From NCBI GenBank assembly GCA_000434035.1, contig FR893523.1, forward strand, positions 209,443 through 273,442: a DNA stretch of 64,000 nucleotides, in the 5' to 3' direction. The notes beneath the pieces were generated by a model. That model worked only from the letters and a program-made list of their open reading frames with translations, did not search any database and was not told where the DNA came from. Each line of letters begins with the position of its first letter. The first letter of the stretch is position 1. Shown in pieces: positions 49,397-59,291 of this stretch. This DNA is from Clostridium sp. CAG:452 (GTDB taxonomy: Bacteria; Bacillota; Clostridia; TANB77; CAG-508). The translations under genes and the position numbers were made by a program.

Positions 49397-49474
49397 TATC
49401 ATCCTTTCAAAAGTTATATTACCCTAATTATACCACATATCAAATAAAAATTCAAATTTTAGCGAATTTGCGGG

Positions 49475-49503
49475 TTGACTTTTGTGTATTTTCGAAATAT
49501 ACT
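49475..49503 (+). promoter_or_regulatory. Promoter of the por operon
   Basis: TTGACT (49475-49480), 17 bases, TATACT (49498-49503); a small stem CTTTATTTT/AAAATAAAG follows in the leader. Confidence 0.7.
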
Positions 49504-49557
49504 TTATTTTGTATAACAGTAAAATAAAGACATATAGATTAATAAGGAGGTTAATAA

Positions 49558-50136
49558 ATGGACGGGTTAATAGAAATTAGATGGCATGGACGAGGAGGAC
49601 AAGGTGCAAAAACAGCATCACTTCTTTTAGCAGATGCAGCATTCAACACAGGTAAGTATATTCAAGGATTTCCAGAATATGGACCAGAAAGAATGGGAGC
49701 ACCAATTACAGCATATAACAGAATAAGTGATAAACCAATTACAATACATAGTAATATTTATGAACCAGACTATGTAGTAGTTGTAGATGATACTTTATTA
49801 GAAACAGTTCCAGTAACATCTGGACTAAAAAATACAGGAGCAATAGTAATAAACACTACAAAAAATGCAGAAGAAATAAAAGGATTACTTAAAGGTTATG
49901 AGGGAAAAGTATATAAAATAGATGCGAGAAAAATATCAGAAGAAGCATTAGGAAGATATTTTCCTAATACACCAATGCTTGCAGCAATAGTAAAAGTTAG
50001 TAAAGTTATGTCAGATGAAGAATTATTAAATGATATGAAAGGGTCATTTAAACATAAATTTGCTAAAAAACCAGAAGTAATAGAAGGAAATATGAAAGCA
50101 TTAGAAATGGCTTTAAATTCAGTAGAAGAAATTTAA
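49558..50136 (+). CDS. porC: Pyruvate (2-oxoacid):ferredoxin oxidoreductase gamma subunit
   Basis: 192 residues. EIRWHGRGGQGAKTASLLLADA and FPEYGPERMGAPITAYNRIS are the signatures of the gamma domain, which binds CoA-side elements and links subunits. First gene of gamma-delta-alpha-beta, the order in Thermotoga and archaea. AAGGAGG precedes the ATG. Confidence 0.92.
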   Translation: MDGLIEIRWHGRGGQGAKTASLLLADAAFNTGKYIQGFPEYGPERMGAPITAYNRISDKPITIHSNIYEPDYVVVVDDTLLETVPVTSGLKNTGAIVINTTKNAEEIKGLLKGYEGKVYKIDARKISEEALGRYFPNTPMLAAIVKVSKVMSDEELLNDMKGSFKHKFAKKPEVIEGNMKALEMALNSVEEI

Positions 50137-50158
50137 AATGAATGGAAGGAGAATAGGA

Positions 50159-50440
50159 ATGGATATTAATTCAAAAACACCAATGGAAGAATTAACACCA
50201 GGTGGAGATATATATACAGCAGGAAATGCAAGAGAATTTAAAACAGGGGATTGGAGAAGTCAAAAACCCATATTCTTATCAGAAAAATGCAAACAATGTG
50301 GACTATGTTTCCCTGTATGCCCAGATGATGCAATACCAGTAGGAAAAGACCAAAAAAGAACAGAATTTAATTATGATTATTGCAAGGGATGCGGAGTTTG
50401 TGCTAAAGTGTGTCCATTTGGTGCAATAGTTATGCAATAA
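50159..50440 (+). CDS. porD: Pyruvate (2-oxoacid):ferredoxin oxidoreductase delta subunit
   Basis: 93 residues from ATG 50159, seven bases after AAGGAG; an in-frame ATG at 50138 lies before the site. Two [4Fe-4S] motifs, CKQCGLCFPVCPDDAIP and CKGCGVCAKVCPFGAI, pass electrons from the TPP site to ferredoxin. Short N-terminal extension GGDIYTAGNAREFKTGDWR is typical. Confidence 0.93.
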   Translation: MDINSKTPMEELTPGGDIYTAGNAREFKTGDWRSQKPIFLSEKCKQCGLCFPVCPDDAIPVGKDQKRTEFNYDYCKGCGVCAKVCPFGAIVMQ

Positions 50441-50500
50441 AACAAATGAAACAGGACATGTGTCTGATTAATGTTTAAAATAAAAAAGGGAGGAAATGAA

Positions 50501-51682
50501 ATGTCTATTAGAGAACGTTTAAGTGGTAATGAAGCAGCAGCTATTGCAATGAAACAAATAAATCCGGATGTAGTAGCAGCATTCCCAATAACACCATCAA
50601 CAGAAATACCACAATATTTTTCAACATTTGTAAGTAATGGAGAAGTAAATACAGAATTTGTTGCAGTAGAAAGTGAGCATAGTGCAATGTCTGCAACAAT
50701 AGGAGCAGAAGCAGCAGGAGCAAGAGCTATGACAGCAACTTCTGCAAATGGAATGTCATTAATGTGGGAAATGATATATATTGCTTCAAGTTTAAGATTG
50801 CCAATAGTAATGAGTTTGGTAAATAGAGCAGTATCAGGACCATTAAATATCCATAATGATCATTCTGATGCAATGGGAGTAAGAGATGCTGGCTGGATTA
50901 TGTTATTTTCAGAAAATAATCAAGAAGCTTATGATAATTTAATAATGGCACATAGAATAGCAGAAAATAAAGATGTAAAACTACCTTTAATGGTATGTCA
51001 AGATGGATTTATAACATCACATTCAATAGAAAATATAGAATTAATAGAAGATGATAAAGTAAAAGCTTTTGTCGGAGAATATAAACCAGATGAATACTTG
51101 CTAAATAAAGATAACCCAATAGCAGTAGGACCACTTGATTTACAAGCATATTTATTTGAACACAAAGCACAACAAGCAGAAGCAATGAAAAATGCAAAAA
51201 AAGTAATATTAGATGTAGCAAAAGACTTTGAAAAAATGACAGGTAGAAAATATTCTTTCTTTGAAGAATATAAACTAGATGATGCTGATATTGCAATAGT
51301 ATGTATGAACTCAACAGCAGGAACAACAAAATATGTTGTAGATAATTTAAGAGAAAAAGGAATAAAAGCAGGACTTCTAAAAATAAGAGTATTTAGACCA
51401 TTTCCAGCAGAAGAAATTGCAAAAGCTTTAGAAAATGTAAAAGCAGTTGCAGTATTAGATAAAGCAGATTCATTAAATGCTGCTGGTGGAGCTTTATTTG
51501 AAGATGTAACATCTGCAATGTATGTAAATAAAAAACAAGTTCCAATGGTAAACTATGTATATGGAATTGGCGGAAGAGATACAAAAGCAGACGATATAGA
51601 AAGCGTGTATAACGATTTGGCTCAAATTGCAAAAACAGGAGAAATAGATAACCCATATAGATATTTAGGATTAAGAAAATAG
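50501..51682 (+). CDS. porA: Pyruvate (2-oxoacid):ferredoxin oxidoreductase alpha subunit
   Basis: 393 residues from ATG 50501, five bases after GGGAGG. The PYR domain has AAFPITPSTEIPQYFSTF and VESEHSAMSATIGAEAAGAR; the C-terminal transketolase-like part has LKIRVFRPFPAEEI. Substrate by gene order and neighbours is most likely pyruvate, though 2-ketoisovalerate enzymes look similar. Confidence 0.92.
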   Translation: MSIRERLSGNEAAAIAMKQINPDVVAAFPITPSTEIPQYFSTFVSNGEVNTEFVAVESEHSAMSATIGAEAAGARAMTATSANGMSLMWEMIYIASSLRLPIVMSLVNRAVSGPLNIHNDHSDAMGVRDAGWIMLFSENNQEAYDNLIMAHRIAENKDVKLPLMVCQDGFITSHSIENIELIEDDKVKAFVGEYKPDEYLLNKDNPIAVGPLDLQAYLFEHKAQQAEAMKNAKKVILDVAKDFEKMTGRKYSFFEEYKLDDADIAIVCMNSTAGTTKYVVDNLREKGIKAGLLKIRVFRPFPAEEIAKALENVKAVAVLDKADSLNAAGGALFEDVTSAMYVNKKQVPMVNYVYGIGGRDTKADDIESVYNDLAQIAKTGEIDNPYRYLGLRK

Positions 51683-51694
51683 GAGGAAATAACA

Positions 51695-52654
51695 ATGGCA
51701 TATAATTTAAAAGAAGTAATTGCAGAAAAACCATCAAGATTTACAGCAGGTCATAGAATGTGTGCAGGATGCGGAGCTCCTGTTGTAGGAAGAATGGTTT
51801 TAAGAGCATTAAAACCAGAAGACCATGCAGTAATATCTTGTGCAACGGGATGTATGGAAGTTTCAACATTTATCTATCCATACACAGCATGGACAGATTC
51901 TTTTGTACATACAGCTTTTGAGTGTGCAGCTGCAAATGCAAGTGGAGCAGAAGCTGCATACAAAGCATTAAAAAGAAGTGGAAAAATACCAGAAGATCAA
52001 ACAACTAAATTTATAGCATTTGGAGGCGATGGAGGGACTTACGATATAGGACTACAAAGCTTATCAGGAGCAATGGAAAGAGGACATGATATGGTATATG
52101 TATGCTATGATAATGGTGCATATATGAATACAGGAATTCAACGTTCATCTGCTACACCTAGATTTGCAGATACAACAACATCACCAGCAGGAAAAGTAAT
52201 TCCTGGCAAGATGCAAAATAGAAAAGACTTAACAAATATAATGGCAAACCACCATATTCCTTATGTTGCTCAAACAATTGCATATAATAACTTTAAAGAT
52301 TTATATGAAAAATCAGAAAAAGCAATATATACAAAAGGACCAGCTTTCTTAAATGTACTTACACCATGTCCAAGAGGATGGGGATATAATACAGAAGACT
52401 TAATGCAAATAAATAAATTGGCAGTAGAAACATGCTACTGGCCACTATATGAAGTAATAGATGGAAGATATGTAGTAAACTACAAACCAAAAAATAAACT
52501 TCCAATAGAAGAATTCTTAAGACCACAAAAAAGATTTAAACACATGTTTAAACCAGGAAATGAATGGATGATAGAGGAATTTCAAAAAGAAGTAGACAGA
52601 CGTTGGGAAGAATTATTACACCTAGAAGAAATAACAAATAAAGAAGAAAATTAA
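51695..52654 (+). CDS. porB: Pyruvate (2-oxoacid):ferredoxin oxidoreductase beta subunit
   Basis: 319 residues. TPP-binding part with HRMCAGCGAPVVGRMVLRA, the GDGGTYDIGLQSLSGAMERG metal/TPP loop, YDNGAYMNTGIQRSSATP, and a Cys in LNVLTPCPRGWGY that ligates the proximal Fe-S cluster in the enzyme. Completes the four-subunit complex that makes acetyl-CoA, CO2 and reduced ferredoxin. Confidence 0.94.
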   Translation: MAYNLKEVIAEKPSRFTAGHRMCAGCGAPVVGRMVLRALKPEDHAVISCATGCMEVSTFIYPYTAWTDSFVHTAFECAAANASGAEAAYKALKRSGKIPEDQTTKFIAFGGDGGTYDIGLQSLSGAMERGHDMVYVCYDNGAYMNTGIQRSSATPRFADTTTSPAGKVIPGKMQNRKDLTNIMANHHIPYVAQTIAYNNFKDLYEKSEKAIYTKGPAFLNVLTPCPRGWGYNTEDLMQINKLAVETCYWPLYEVIDGRYVVNYKPKNKLPIEEFLRPQKRFKHMFKPGNEWMIEEFQKEVDRRWEELLHLEEITNKEEN

Positions 52655-52657
52655 CCT

Positions 52658-52686
52658 AAAAAAAGCCTAATATAGGCTTTTTTTGT
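52658..52686 (+). terminator. Terminator of the por operon
   Basis: AAAAAAGCCTA pairs with TAGGCTTTTTT, then a T-run. Confidence 0.9.
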
Positions 52687-52747
52687 TGAATATATAATAA
52701 ATTTATGCTATTATTATATAGTAAAATAAACAAATGGAGTGATTTAT

Positions 52748-54178
52748 ATGCAAAGTAAATATGATGTAATAGTAGTAGGAATGGGGCCTAGCTCAATTTT
52801 TTGTGCCTATGAACTAATACAACTAAAAAAATATAAACATGTACTATTAATAGACCAAGGAAAAAGAGTAGAAGACAGATATTGCCCAATAGAAAAGACA
52901 AAAAAATGTGTACATTGTAAACCAATGTGTAATATAACAAATGGATTTTCCGGAGCAGGAGCTTTTTCTGATGGCAAATTATCACTATATGATAGCAAAG
53001 ACGATGACATTCATGTTGGAGGAATTTTACACAAATATATAGGGGTTCCAAAAACAAAAGAGCTAATAGATTATACAGACAAGATTTACCTAGACTTTGG
53101 AGCAGATAAAAAACTAGAAGGAACAGAATATCAAGAAGAAATTGCTAAAATATCTAAAAGAGCAGAAAAAGATGGAATAAGATTAATAAATATTCCAATA
53201 AGACATCTAGGAACAGAAAAAAGCCATGAAGTATATGGAAGATTAGAAAAATATATAGAAGACAATGGCGTAGAGATGCTTTTCGGAACAACTGTTGGAG
53301 ATTTAATTGTAGAAAATGGCGAGATAAAAGGTGTTAAAATTAAAGAAGCAAAATATATAGAAGATGAAGAATATCCATTAGAGAGTGTATATGCAGATAA
53401 AGTTGTACTAGCTGTTGGAAGAAAAGGTGCAAATTGGCTAGTAGATATGTGCAATAAACATGGTATAAAAACAGATACAGGAATAGTAGATATTGGTGTT
53501 AGATATGAGCTTCCAGACGAAATTATGAAAGATGTAAATAAATACATGTATGAAGCAAAGTTTGTTGGAAGAGTAGGACCATTTAGAGATAAAGTAAGAA
53601 CTTTTTGCCAAAACCCAAGTGGATTTGTATCAGCAGAAGTTTATGATAACAATTTAACATTAGTAAATGGACATTCATATAAAGAAAGAAAAAGTACAAA
53701 TACAAACTTAGCAATACTTGTATCGCATCACTTTACACACCCTTTTGATAAACCAATTGGATATGGACGTAATGTTGCTCAAAACTTAAATGACCTAGGT
53801 GCAGGAAATATAGTAGTTCAAAGACTAGGAGACATACATAGAGGAAAAAGAACTTGGGATTATGAGTTAGAAAGAAATTCAGTAGAACCAACATTAAAGT
53901 CAGCAGTAGCAGGTGATATTACATTTGCATTAGGTTATAGAACGATGGTAAGTATACTAGAATTTATAAGAACAATAGATAAAGTTGTAGAAGGATTTGC
54001 AAATCCAGATAATCTTTTATATGCACCAGAAATAAAATTTTACAGCAATAAAGTAATAATAAATGAACAATTTGAAACAAATATAAAAGGATTATACTCA
54101 ATAGGAGATGGAGGAGGAATGACAAGAGGTTTAATGATGGCATCATGCTCAGGAATCCAAATGGCAAGAAACTTGTAA
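52748..54178 (+). CDS. FAD-dependent oxidoreductase (COG2509 type)
   Basis: 476 residues from ATG 52748, eight bases after GGAG. Dinucleotide-binding start YDVIVVGMGPSSIFCAYELI, two Cys pairs (EKTKKCVHCKPMCNITNG) and the family's GFSGAGAFSDGKLSLY, later LAVGRKGANWL and GLYSIGDGGGMTRGLMMASC. These proteins are called uncharacterised FAD-dependent dehydrogenases; substrate unknown. Probable promoter TTGAAT (52686), 17 bases, TATTAT (52709). Own terminator. Confidence 0.82.
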   Translation: MQSKYDVIVVGMGPSSIFCAYELIQLKKYKHVLLIDQGKRVEDRYCPIEKTKKCVHCKPMCNITNGFSGAGAFSDGKLSLYDSKDDDIHVGGILHKYIGVPKTKELIDYTDKIYLDFGADKKLEGTEYQEEIAKISKRAEKDGIRLINIPIRHLGTEKSHEVYGRLEKYIEDNGVEMLFGTTVGDLIVENGEIKGVKIKEAKYIEDEEYPLESVYADKVVLAVGRKGANWLVDMCNKHGIKTDTGIVDIGVRYELPDEIMKDVNKYMYEAKFVGRVGPFRDKVRTFCQNPSGFVSAEVYDNNLTLVNGHSYKERKSTNTNLAILVSHHFTHPFDKPIGYGRNVAQNLNDLGAGNIVVQRLGDIHRGKRTWDYELERNSVEPTLKSAVAGDITFALGYRTMVSILEFIRTIDKVVEGFANPDNLLYAPEIKFYSNKVIINEQFETNIKGLYSIGDGGGMTRGLMMASCSGIQMARNL

Positions 54179-54205
54179 AAGTAAACGTTTAATTAATAAT
54201 ATGTG

Positions 54206-54254
54206 AAAAAACAAACAGACATTAGTTCAGTTGAAACGAAATGTTTGTTTTTTG
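54206..54254 (+). terminator. Terminator of the FAD oxidoreductase gene
   Basis: AAAAAACAAACA pairs with TGTTTGTTTTTT, with an inner GACATT/AAATG pairing and a loop of about 15. Confidence 0.7.
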
Positions 54255-54335
54255 CAAATATTGCATATATGTTTACTTATAGAAATAATAAGTTGCTGAA
54301 GCAAAAGAATTGGACTAAAAACAAATAGGAAAAAT

Positions 54336-54363
54336 TTGACATAAAAAAAAATAATAGTATAAT
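54336..54363 (+). promoter_or_regulatory. Promoter of the glycosyltransferase gene
   Basis: TTGACA (54336-54341), 16 bases, TATAAT (54358-54363). Confidence 0.7.
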
Positions 54364-54410
54364 TGCAATATAACTTTTAAATTAAAAAATATTAACAGAG
54401 GAGTATAAAA

Positions 54411-55274
54411 ATGAAAAAGAGGTTTAGTGTAATAATATGCGCATACAATATAGAAACATATGTATCAAAAGCAATTGAAAGTGTATTAAATCAAACTTTT
54501 AAAGACTATGAGCTAATATTAGTAAACGATGGCTCAAAAGATAATACTTTAAATATTCTTAAAGAATATGAAAGTAAAAATTGTGACAGAATTAAAGTTA
54601 TAGATAATGTAATTAATTTAGGATTAAGTAAATCAAGAAATATAGCAATTTCACAGGCAAATGGAGAATATATAGTTCATCTAGATGGTGATGATTTGTT
54701 CTATGAACCAGATACTTTAAAAAAAATAAATAATACAATAGGGGAAGATGGAGCAGATGTAACATATTTTGGGGTAAAATATGTAGGAGGAGATAATAAA
54801 GTATATTTACCAAATGCTGAAAATTCAACTAAAGAGGCAAGAATAGTTTGCGACATGCATTTTGCAGTTGCAAGTAAAGTCTGGAAAAAAGAATTTTTGG
54901 ATAGAAATAATATAACTTTTATTGAAAACATGTATTATGAAGATATGGTATATTCTATAAAAGCAACTATACTAGCAGAAAAATTAAAATATGGGGAATT
55001 TCCTATATATTATTATTATAGAAATAGAGAAGGAAGTATAATGGCTACACCTAATATAAAGAGATGTAAAGATATGTATAAGATGCTTTACTATTTAATG
55101 GAACTATATGAAACCACACCAGAAGAATTGAAGCCATATTTACTAAGCTTTATAAACAATGAAACAAGAAGCTTGCCAATAAGAATAAATGCTATAATAA
55201 AGTCAATGAAAGGAAACACAAAGGCACCAGTACTTCCAAAAAGAAATTATAAATTTAAAAAAGAAGATATATAA
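54411..55274 (+). CDS. Family 2 glycosyltransferase
   Basis: 287 residues. GT-A fold with FSVIICAYNIETYVSKAIES, ELILVNDGSKDNT (first Asp), LGLSKSRNIAISQANGEYI and HLDGDDLFYEPD (the DxD-type metal site). No membrane segment, so it works at the inner face of the membrane or in the cytoplasm. Adds a sugar to an envelope polymer or protein; which one is not visible. Single gene with own promoter and terminator. GAGGAG precedes the ATG. Confidence 0.9.
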   Translation: MKKRFSVIICAYNIETYVSKAIESVLNQTFKDYELILVNDGSKDNTLNILKEYESKNCDRIKVIDNVINLGLSKSRNIAISQANGEYIVHLDGDDLFYEPDTLKKINNTIGEDGADVTYFGVKYVGGDNKVYLPNAENSTKEARIVCDMHFAVASKVWKKEFLDRNNITFIENMYYEDMVYSIKATILAEKLKYGEFPIYYYYRNREGSIMATPNIKRCKDMYKMLYYLMELYETTPEELKPYLLSFINNETRSLPIRINAIIKSMKGNTKAPVLPKRNYKFKKEDI

Positions 55275-55319
55275 TCTATAAAGTCGTATAAAAATGAAAC
55301 TTTATTTGTGTAAACAAAG

Positions 55320-55350
55320 AAAAGACACTAGACACTGCTAGTGTCTTTTG
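55320..55350 (+). terminator. Terminator of the glycosyltransferase gene
   Basis: AAAAGACACTAG pairs with CTAGTGTCTTTT over a six-base loop. Confidence 0.85.
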
Positions 55351-55438
55351 CTTTAAATTGCAAATTAATAGAACTTATGATAATATGATTGCATAAATAA
55401 ATTAAAAAAGTAGAATATTAAAAATAAAAGGAAAAAAC

Positions 55439-56692
55439 ATGGAAGCTCTAGAAATTGCAAAATTAATTGAAAATCATGGAGGCAGGCTTTATTTAGTAGG
55501 AGGGGCACTTAGGGACAAACTATTAAATAGGCCTATTTTTGATGAAGATTATTGTGTAGTTGGTTTAGAAAAACAAGATTTCTTAGAGCTATTTCCAAAT
55601 GCACATATAAGAGGAAAAGCCTTTGAGGTTTTTGATTTGAATGGACATGAATTCGCACTTGCTAGAACAGAGAAAAAAATAGGAAAAGGTCATAAAGAAT
55701 TTGAGATTACAACAAATAAAAATATAACAATTGAAGAAGATTTGTTAAGGAGAGATATAACAATTAATTCAATTGCACAAGATGTTTTAACTAAAGAAAT
55801 AATAGACCCATTTAATGGACAAGAAGATTTAAAAAATAAAATAATAAGAGCAACAAGCACTAGCTTTAAAGAAGATCCATTAAGAGTATATAGAGTAGCT
55901 AGATTTGCAAGTGAGTTAAATTTTAAAGTAGAGAAATTAACTATACAAATGATGAATGAATTAAAAGGAGAATTAAATTCATTATCAAAAGAAAGAGTAT
56001 TTTGCGAATTTAGAAAAGCATTAGCAACAGAAAAACCATCAATATTTTTTTATGTTTTAAAAGAAGCAGGAGTTTTAGATATACATTTTAAGGAAATATA
56101 TGATTTAATAGGAAGTATCCAGCCAATAGAATATCATCCAGAAGGAGATAGCTATAATCATACAATGATAGTAGTTGATAATAGCGCAAAATTAACAGAT
56201 AATTTAGAAATACGATATGCAAGTTTAGTTCACGATTTAGGAAAAGGCTTAACACCAAAAGAAATATTGCCACATCATTACGGACATGATGAAAGAGGTG
56301 TTGAACCAGAAAGAAAATTGTCTAATAGAATAGGAGTTCCAACTTCATGGAAAAAAGCAGGAATTACATCATGTAAAGAACACATGAGAGGTGGAATATT
56401 TAGTCAAATGACCCCGGCAAAACAAGTTTCTTTTATAGAACGAGTAGAAAAATCTGTGTTAGGATTACATGGATTGCAAATAGTAGTATATTGTGATAAA
56501 AATAGAACAGGAACTTTAAGTGAAGAAAAGAGAAAAAAATGTACATTTGAACAAATAGGGCAAGAGCTACTAACAAAAATAAATGGAGAATATATAAAGG
56601 AAAAATATAAAAACATACAAGGACAAGAATTTGGAGAAAAACTACATCAAGAAAGAGTAAGATGGATGAAAATGCAACATAGAATAAAATAG
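55439..56692 (+). CDS. cca: CCA-adding tRNA nucleotidyltransferase with HD domain
   Basis: 417 residues. Pol-beta-type head with GGRLYLVGGALRDKLLNRP and the acidic pair in FDEDYCVVG, then LLRRDITINSIAQDV and DPLRVYRVARFASEL, the tRNA-binding neck. The C-terminal HD domain has the SLVHDLGKG motif, giving phosphohydrolase activity in E. coli-type enzymes. Builds or repairs the 3' CCA of tRNAs. The ATG is preceded by AAAGGAAAA. Confidence 0.9.
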   Translation: MEALEIAKLIENHGGRLYLVGGALRDKLLNRPIFDEDYCVVGLEKQDFLELFPNAHIRGKAFEVFDLNGHEFALARTEKKIGKGHKEFEITTNKNITIEEDLLRRDITINSIAQDVLTKEIIDPFNGQEDLKNKIIRATSTSFKEDPLRVYRVARFASELNFKVEKLTIQMMNELKGELNSLSKERVFCEFRKALATEKPSIFFYVLKEAGVLDIHFKEIYDLIGSIQPIEYHPEGDSYNHTMIVVDNSAKLTDNLEIRYASLVHDLGKGLTPKEILPHHYGHDERGVEPERKLSNRIGVPTSWKKAGITSCKEHMRGGIFSQMTPAKQVSFIERVEKSVLGLHGLQIVVYCDKNRTGTLSEEKRKKCTFEQIGQELLTKINGEYIKEKYKNIQGQEFGEKLHQERVRWMKMQHRIK

Positions 56693-56726
56693 GGAAAAAG
56701 GGGACAGACCCCTTTTTCCCTATTTT
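56686..56726. terminator. Shared palindromic terminator of cca and mutS2
   Basis: A perfect 18-bp palindrome (AAAATAGGGAAAAAGGGG and its inverse) with a five-base loop ACAGA. It contains the stop codons of both convergent genes. The GGGGACAGACCCC core recurs at 59176-59190 (as GGGGTCTGTCCCC). Confidence 0.85.
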
Positions 56727-59056
56727 ATTGTTACAACAGTTACTCCCATTTCACCTTCGCCAAATGTACCCATTCTATAAGATTTAACATGTGGGTGTTT
56801 TTTTAAAAACGCATGGATTCCAGCTTTTAGCTTTCCTGTTCCTTTGCCATGAACAATTCTAACTGTTTCTAATCTTGCAATATTTGCATCATCTAAATAT
56901 TTGTCTACTAGTGGAATTGCTTCATCTACTGTTAAACCAATTACATTTATTTCGTTAGATATATTTTTAGACTTTATTATTGATTTATTTTTAGTAGGTT
57001 GAATAGCTTTTTGGGTTTCTTGTTTTGTTCTCACAAGTTTATCAATAGCAATATTTGTTTTTAAGCTTCCTACTTGGATTTCTATTTCAGAAGAAGCATT
57101 TGGAAGTTTTATTACAGTTCCAACTTTGCTAAGAGGAATAACATATACTTGCATTCCAACTTTTATTTCGTCTGGTGTTAAATTACCTTTTTGATTTTTG
57201 CTATTCATAGAAAAGTCTTTTATTTTATCATTTACTTTACTTTTTAAATCATACATTTCTTGAACAGAAGTTTTGCCATTTTTCTTTGAAAGATTGTTCA
57301 TTTCTTTTATTATTTGTGTTGCTTCATCTTGAACATCTAATAATATGTCTCTAGCTTCTTTTTTTGCATTTTCAACCATAAGGATAGCTTTTTCTTCATA
57401 TTCTGAATAATCAGTTTCAAGTTTTTTTCTAAGCATTTCTATTTGATTTAAATTTTTAGTTGTTTCATCTTTCTTTTTTTCAATTTCTATTTGATTATCA
57501 TAAATTTCTTTTAATAAATCTTCTATACAAATATTATCATTATCAATTAATGATTTTGCTTTCTCTAAAATACTTTCTTTTAAACCAAGTCTTTTACTTA
57601 TTTCAAAAGCATTACTTTTACCAGGAATGCCAATTAATAATTTATATGTTGGAGATAAAGTCTCTAAATTAAATTCGAAACTTGCATTTTCAAAACCAGT
57701 TGTAACAATTGCATATTGCTTTAATTCTTCGTAATGAGTAGTGCTAATTACAATTGAACCTAAATTATAAAAATAGTCCAAAATACTTATTGCTAAACGA
57801 CTTCCCTCTATTGGGTCAGTACCAGAGCCAAGCTCATCTAAAAGAATAAGACTATTTTTAGTTGCTGTTTTAGTAATTTCAACAATATTTAAAATATGAG
57901 AAGAAAATGTACTTAAAGATTCACTAATACTTTGTTCATCACCAATATCCGCAAAAATATTATCAAAAACATATATACTGCTATTTTCTTTGCAAGGGAT
58001 TAAAATTCCGCTATAAGCCATCAATAACAATAAACCTGTAGTTTTTAAACAAACAGTTTTACCACCAGTATTTGGCCCTGTAATTATAAGTGAAGAATAG
58101 TTTTCTCCAATATAAATATCAATTGGAACTACTTTGCTTTCATCAATTAAAGGATGACGTGCTTGAATTAAATTTACATATTTTTTGTTGTTAATATCAG
58201 GTTTAATTCCATTTAGTTTTTTACTAAAACTTGCTTTAGCAAATATAAAATCAATTTGACCAATTAATTCAACATTGTTTTTTAATTCATTAGTAATTGG
58301 CATAAGTTTTCTAGAAAGTTCTGTTAAAATTTTTGCAATTTCTATTGCTTCCTCAGCTTTTAAGTTATTCAATTCGTTGTTAAGTTCAAAAACAGCAAGA
58401 GGCTCAATAAAAACAGTAGAACCACTTGAAGAAACATCATGAACAAATCCTTTAACAAAACCTCTATATTCTTCTTTTACTGGAATTACATATCTTTCAT
58501 TTTTTATTGTAACAATACTATCTTGCAAATACTTCGAATATGTAGCAGAATGAACCATTGAGTTTAATTTATTTTTAATTTCTACACCTAAATTCTTTTG
58601 AGATTTTCTAATCGAGTTTAACTTTGAAGAGGCGTTATCTGAAATAGTATTCTCATCTAAAATTTTATCGAAAATTTCTTTTTCTAATAATTTGTTAATA
58701 TATAATAGATCACAAGAAGGAAGTATTAAATCACATGTTTCGTCAAGGAAATATTCCTTTAATTCTCTGGAAGTTTTTAAGATACTACCAATTTCCAACA
58801 AATCTAAAGCTGTTAAAGAAAAGTTAGATTCAAGATTTTTAATTGCAATATCAATATTAGGAATAGAAGAAAGAGGTAAACTTCCTTTTTTATAAATTAA
58901 TCCAAGAGCCTGATTTGTTTGTTCTAATAAAAAAGATACATTTGTACTTGGATTTAGTCTTCTACATAAATTTTTACCTAAATATGTTTTAACAAAACCT
59001 TCTAACATTTCTAGTATTTTATTATATTCTAATTTATCTAAATACTTTGAGTTCAT
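56720..59056 (-). CDS. mutS2: Endonuclease MutS2
   Basis: 778 residues, standard length. MutS-type core with the Walker A GPNTGGKTVC (about 326-335) and DELGSGTDPIEGSRLA, then a long charged coiled coil (about 510-620) and a C-terminal Smr nuclease domain (about 705-778, ETVRIVHGKGTGKLKAGIHAFL). MutS2 limits recombination and, in B. subtilis, splits collided ribosomes. ATG at 59056 after AAGGAGA. Confidence 0.95.
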   Translation of the reverse strand: MNSKYLDKLEYNKILEMLEGFVKTYLGKNLCRRLNPSTNVSFLLEQTNQALGLIYKKGSLPLSSIPNIDIAIKNLESNFSLTALDLLEIGSILKTSRELKEYFLDETCDLILPSCDLLYINKLLEKEIFDKILDENTISDNASSKLNSIRKSQKNLGVEIKNKLNSMVHSATYSKYLQDSIVTIKNERYVIPVKEEYRGFVKGFVHDVSSSGSTVFIEPLAVFELNNELNNLKAEEAIEIAKILTELSRKLMPITNELKNNVELIGQIDFIFAKASFSKKLNGIKPDINNKKYVNLIQARHPLIDESKVVPIDIYIGENYSSLIITGPNTGGKTVCLKTTGLLLLMAYSGILIPCKENSSIYVFDNIFADIGDEQSISESLSTFSSHILNIVEITKTATKNSLILLDELGSGTDPIEGSRLAISILDYFYNLGSIVISTTHYEELKQYAIVTTGFENASFEFNLETLSPTYKLLIGIPGKSNAFEISKRLGLKESILEKAKSLIDNDNICIEDLLKEIYDNQIEIEKKKDETTKNLNQIEMLRKKLETDYSEYEEKAILMVENAKKEARDILLDVQDEATQIIKEMNNLSKKNGKTSVQEMYDLKSKVNDKIKDFSMNSKNQKGNLTPDEIKVGMQVYVIPLSKVGTVIKLPNASSEIEIQVGSLKTNIAIDKLVRTKQETQKAIQPTKNKSIIKSKNISNEINVIGLTVDEAIPLVDKYLDDANIARLETVRIVHGKGTGKLKAGIHAFLKKHPHVKSYRMGTFGEGEMGVTVVTIK

Positions 59057-59120
59057 ATTATCAATCTCCTTAAAACATAGATATTATACTATTTTTTTGA
59101 AAGAAAGGCAAATTCCAGTT

Positions 59121-59200
59121 TCACGAAGTGCGAAGTGTGAGGTGAGAAGTGTGAAAAATAAAGAAAGGAACAAAAGGGGTCTGTCCCCATTTGTTCCTTA
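59121..59200. repeat. Dispersed extragenic repeat, copy B, and palindromic hairpin
   Basis: CACGAAGTGCGAAGTGTGAG... (59123-59155) is the inverse of the string at 30449. It is followed by a 15-bp stem with one mismatch, AAGGAACAAAAGGGG (59166-59180) and CCCCATTTGTTCCTT (59186-59200), with the loop TCTGT. Confidence 0.6.
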
Positions 59201-59235
59201 ATTCATGTGCAACTAAAGAAAAAACAAAAAATCTA

Positions 59236-59264
59236 TTGTTTTTAAAAAACTATTACAGTATAAT
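59236..59264 (+). promoter_or_regulatory. Promoter of the LamG-repeat gene
   Basis: TTGTTT (59236-59241), 17 bases, TATAAT (59259-59264). Confidence 0.6.
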
Positions 59265-59291
59265 AAAGTTAGATTTTATTGGAGGTAACAA

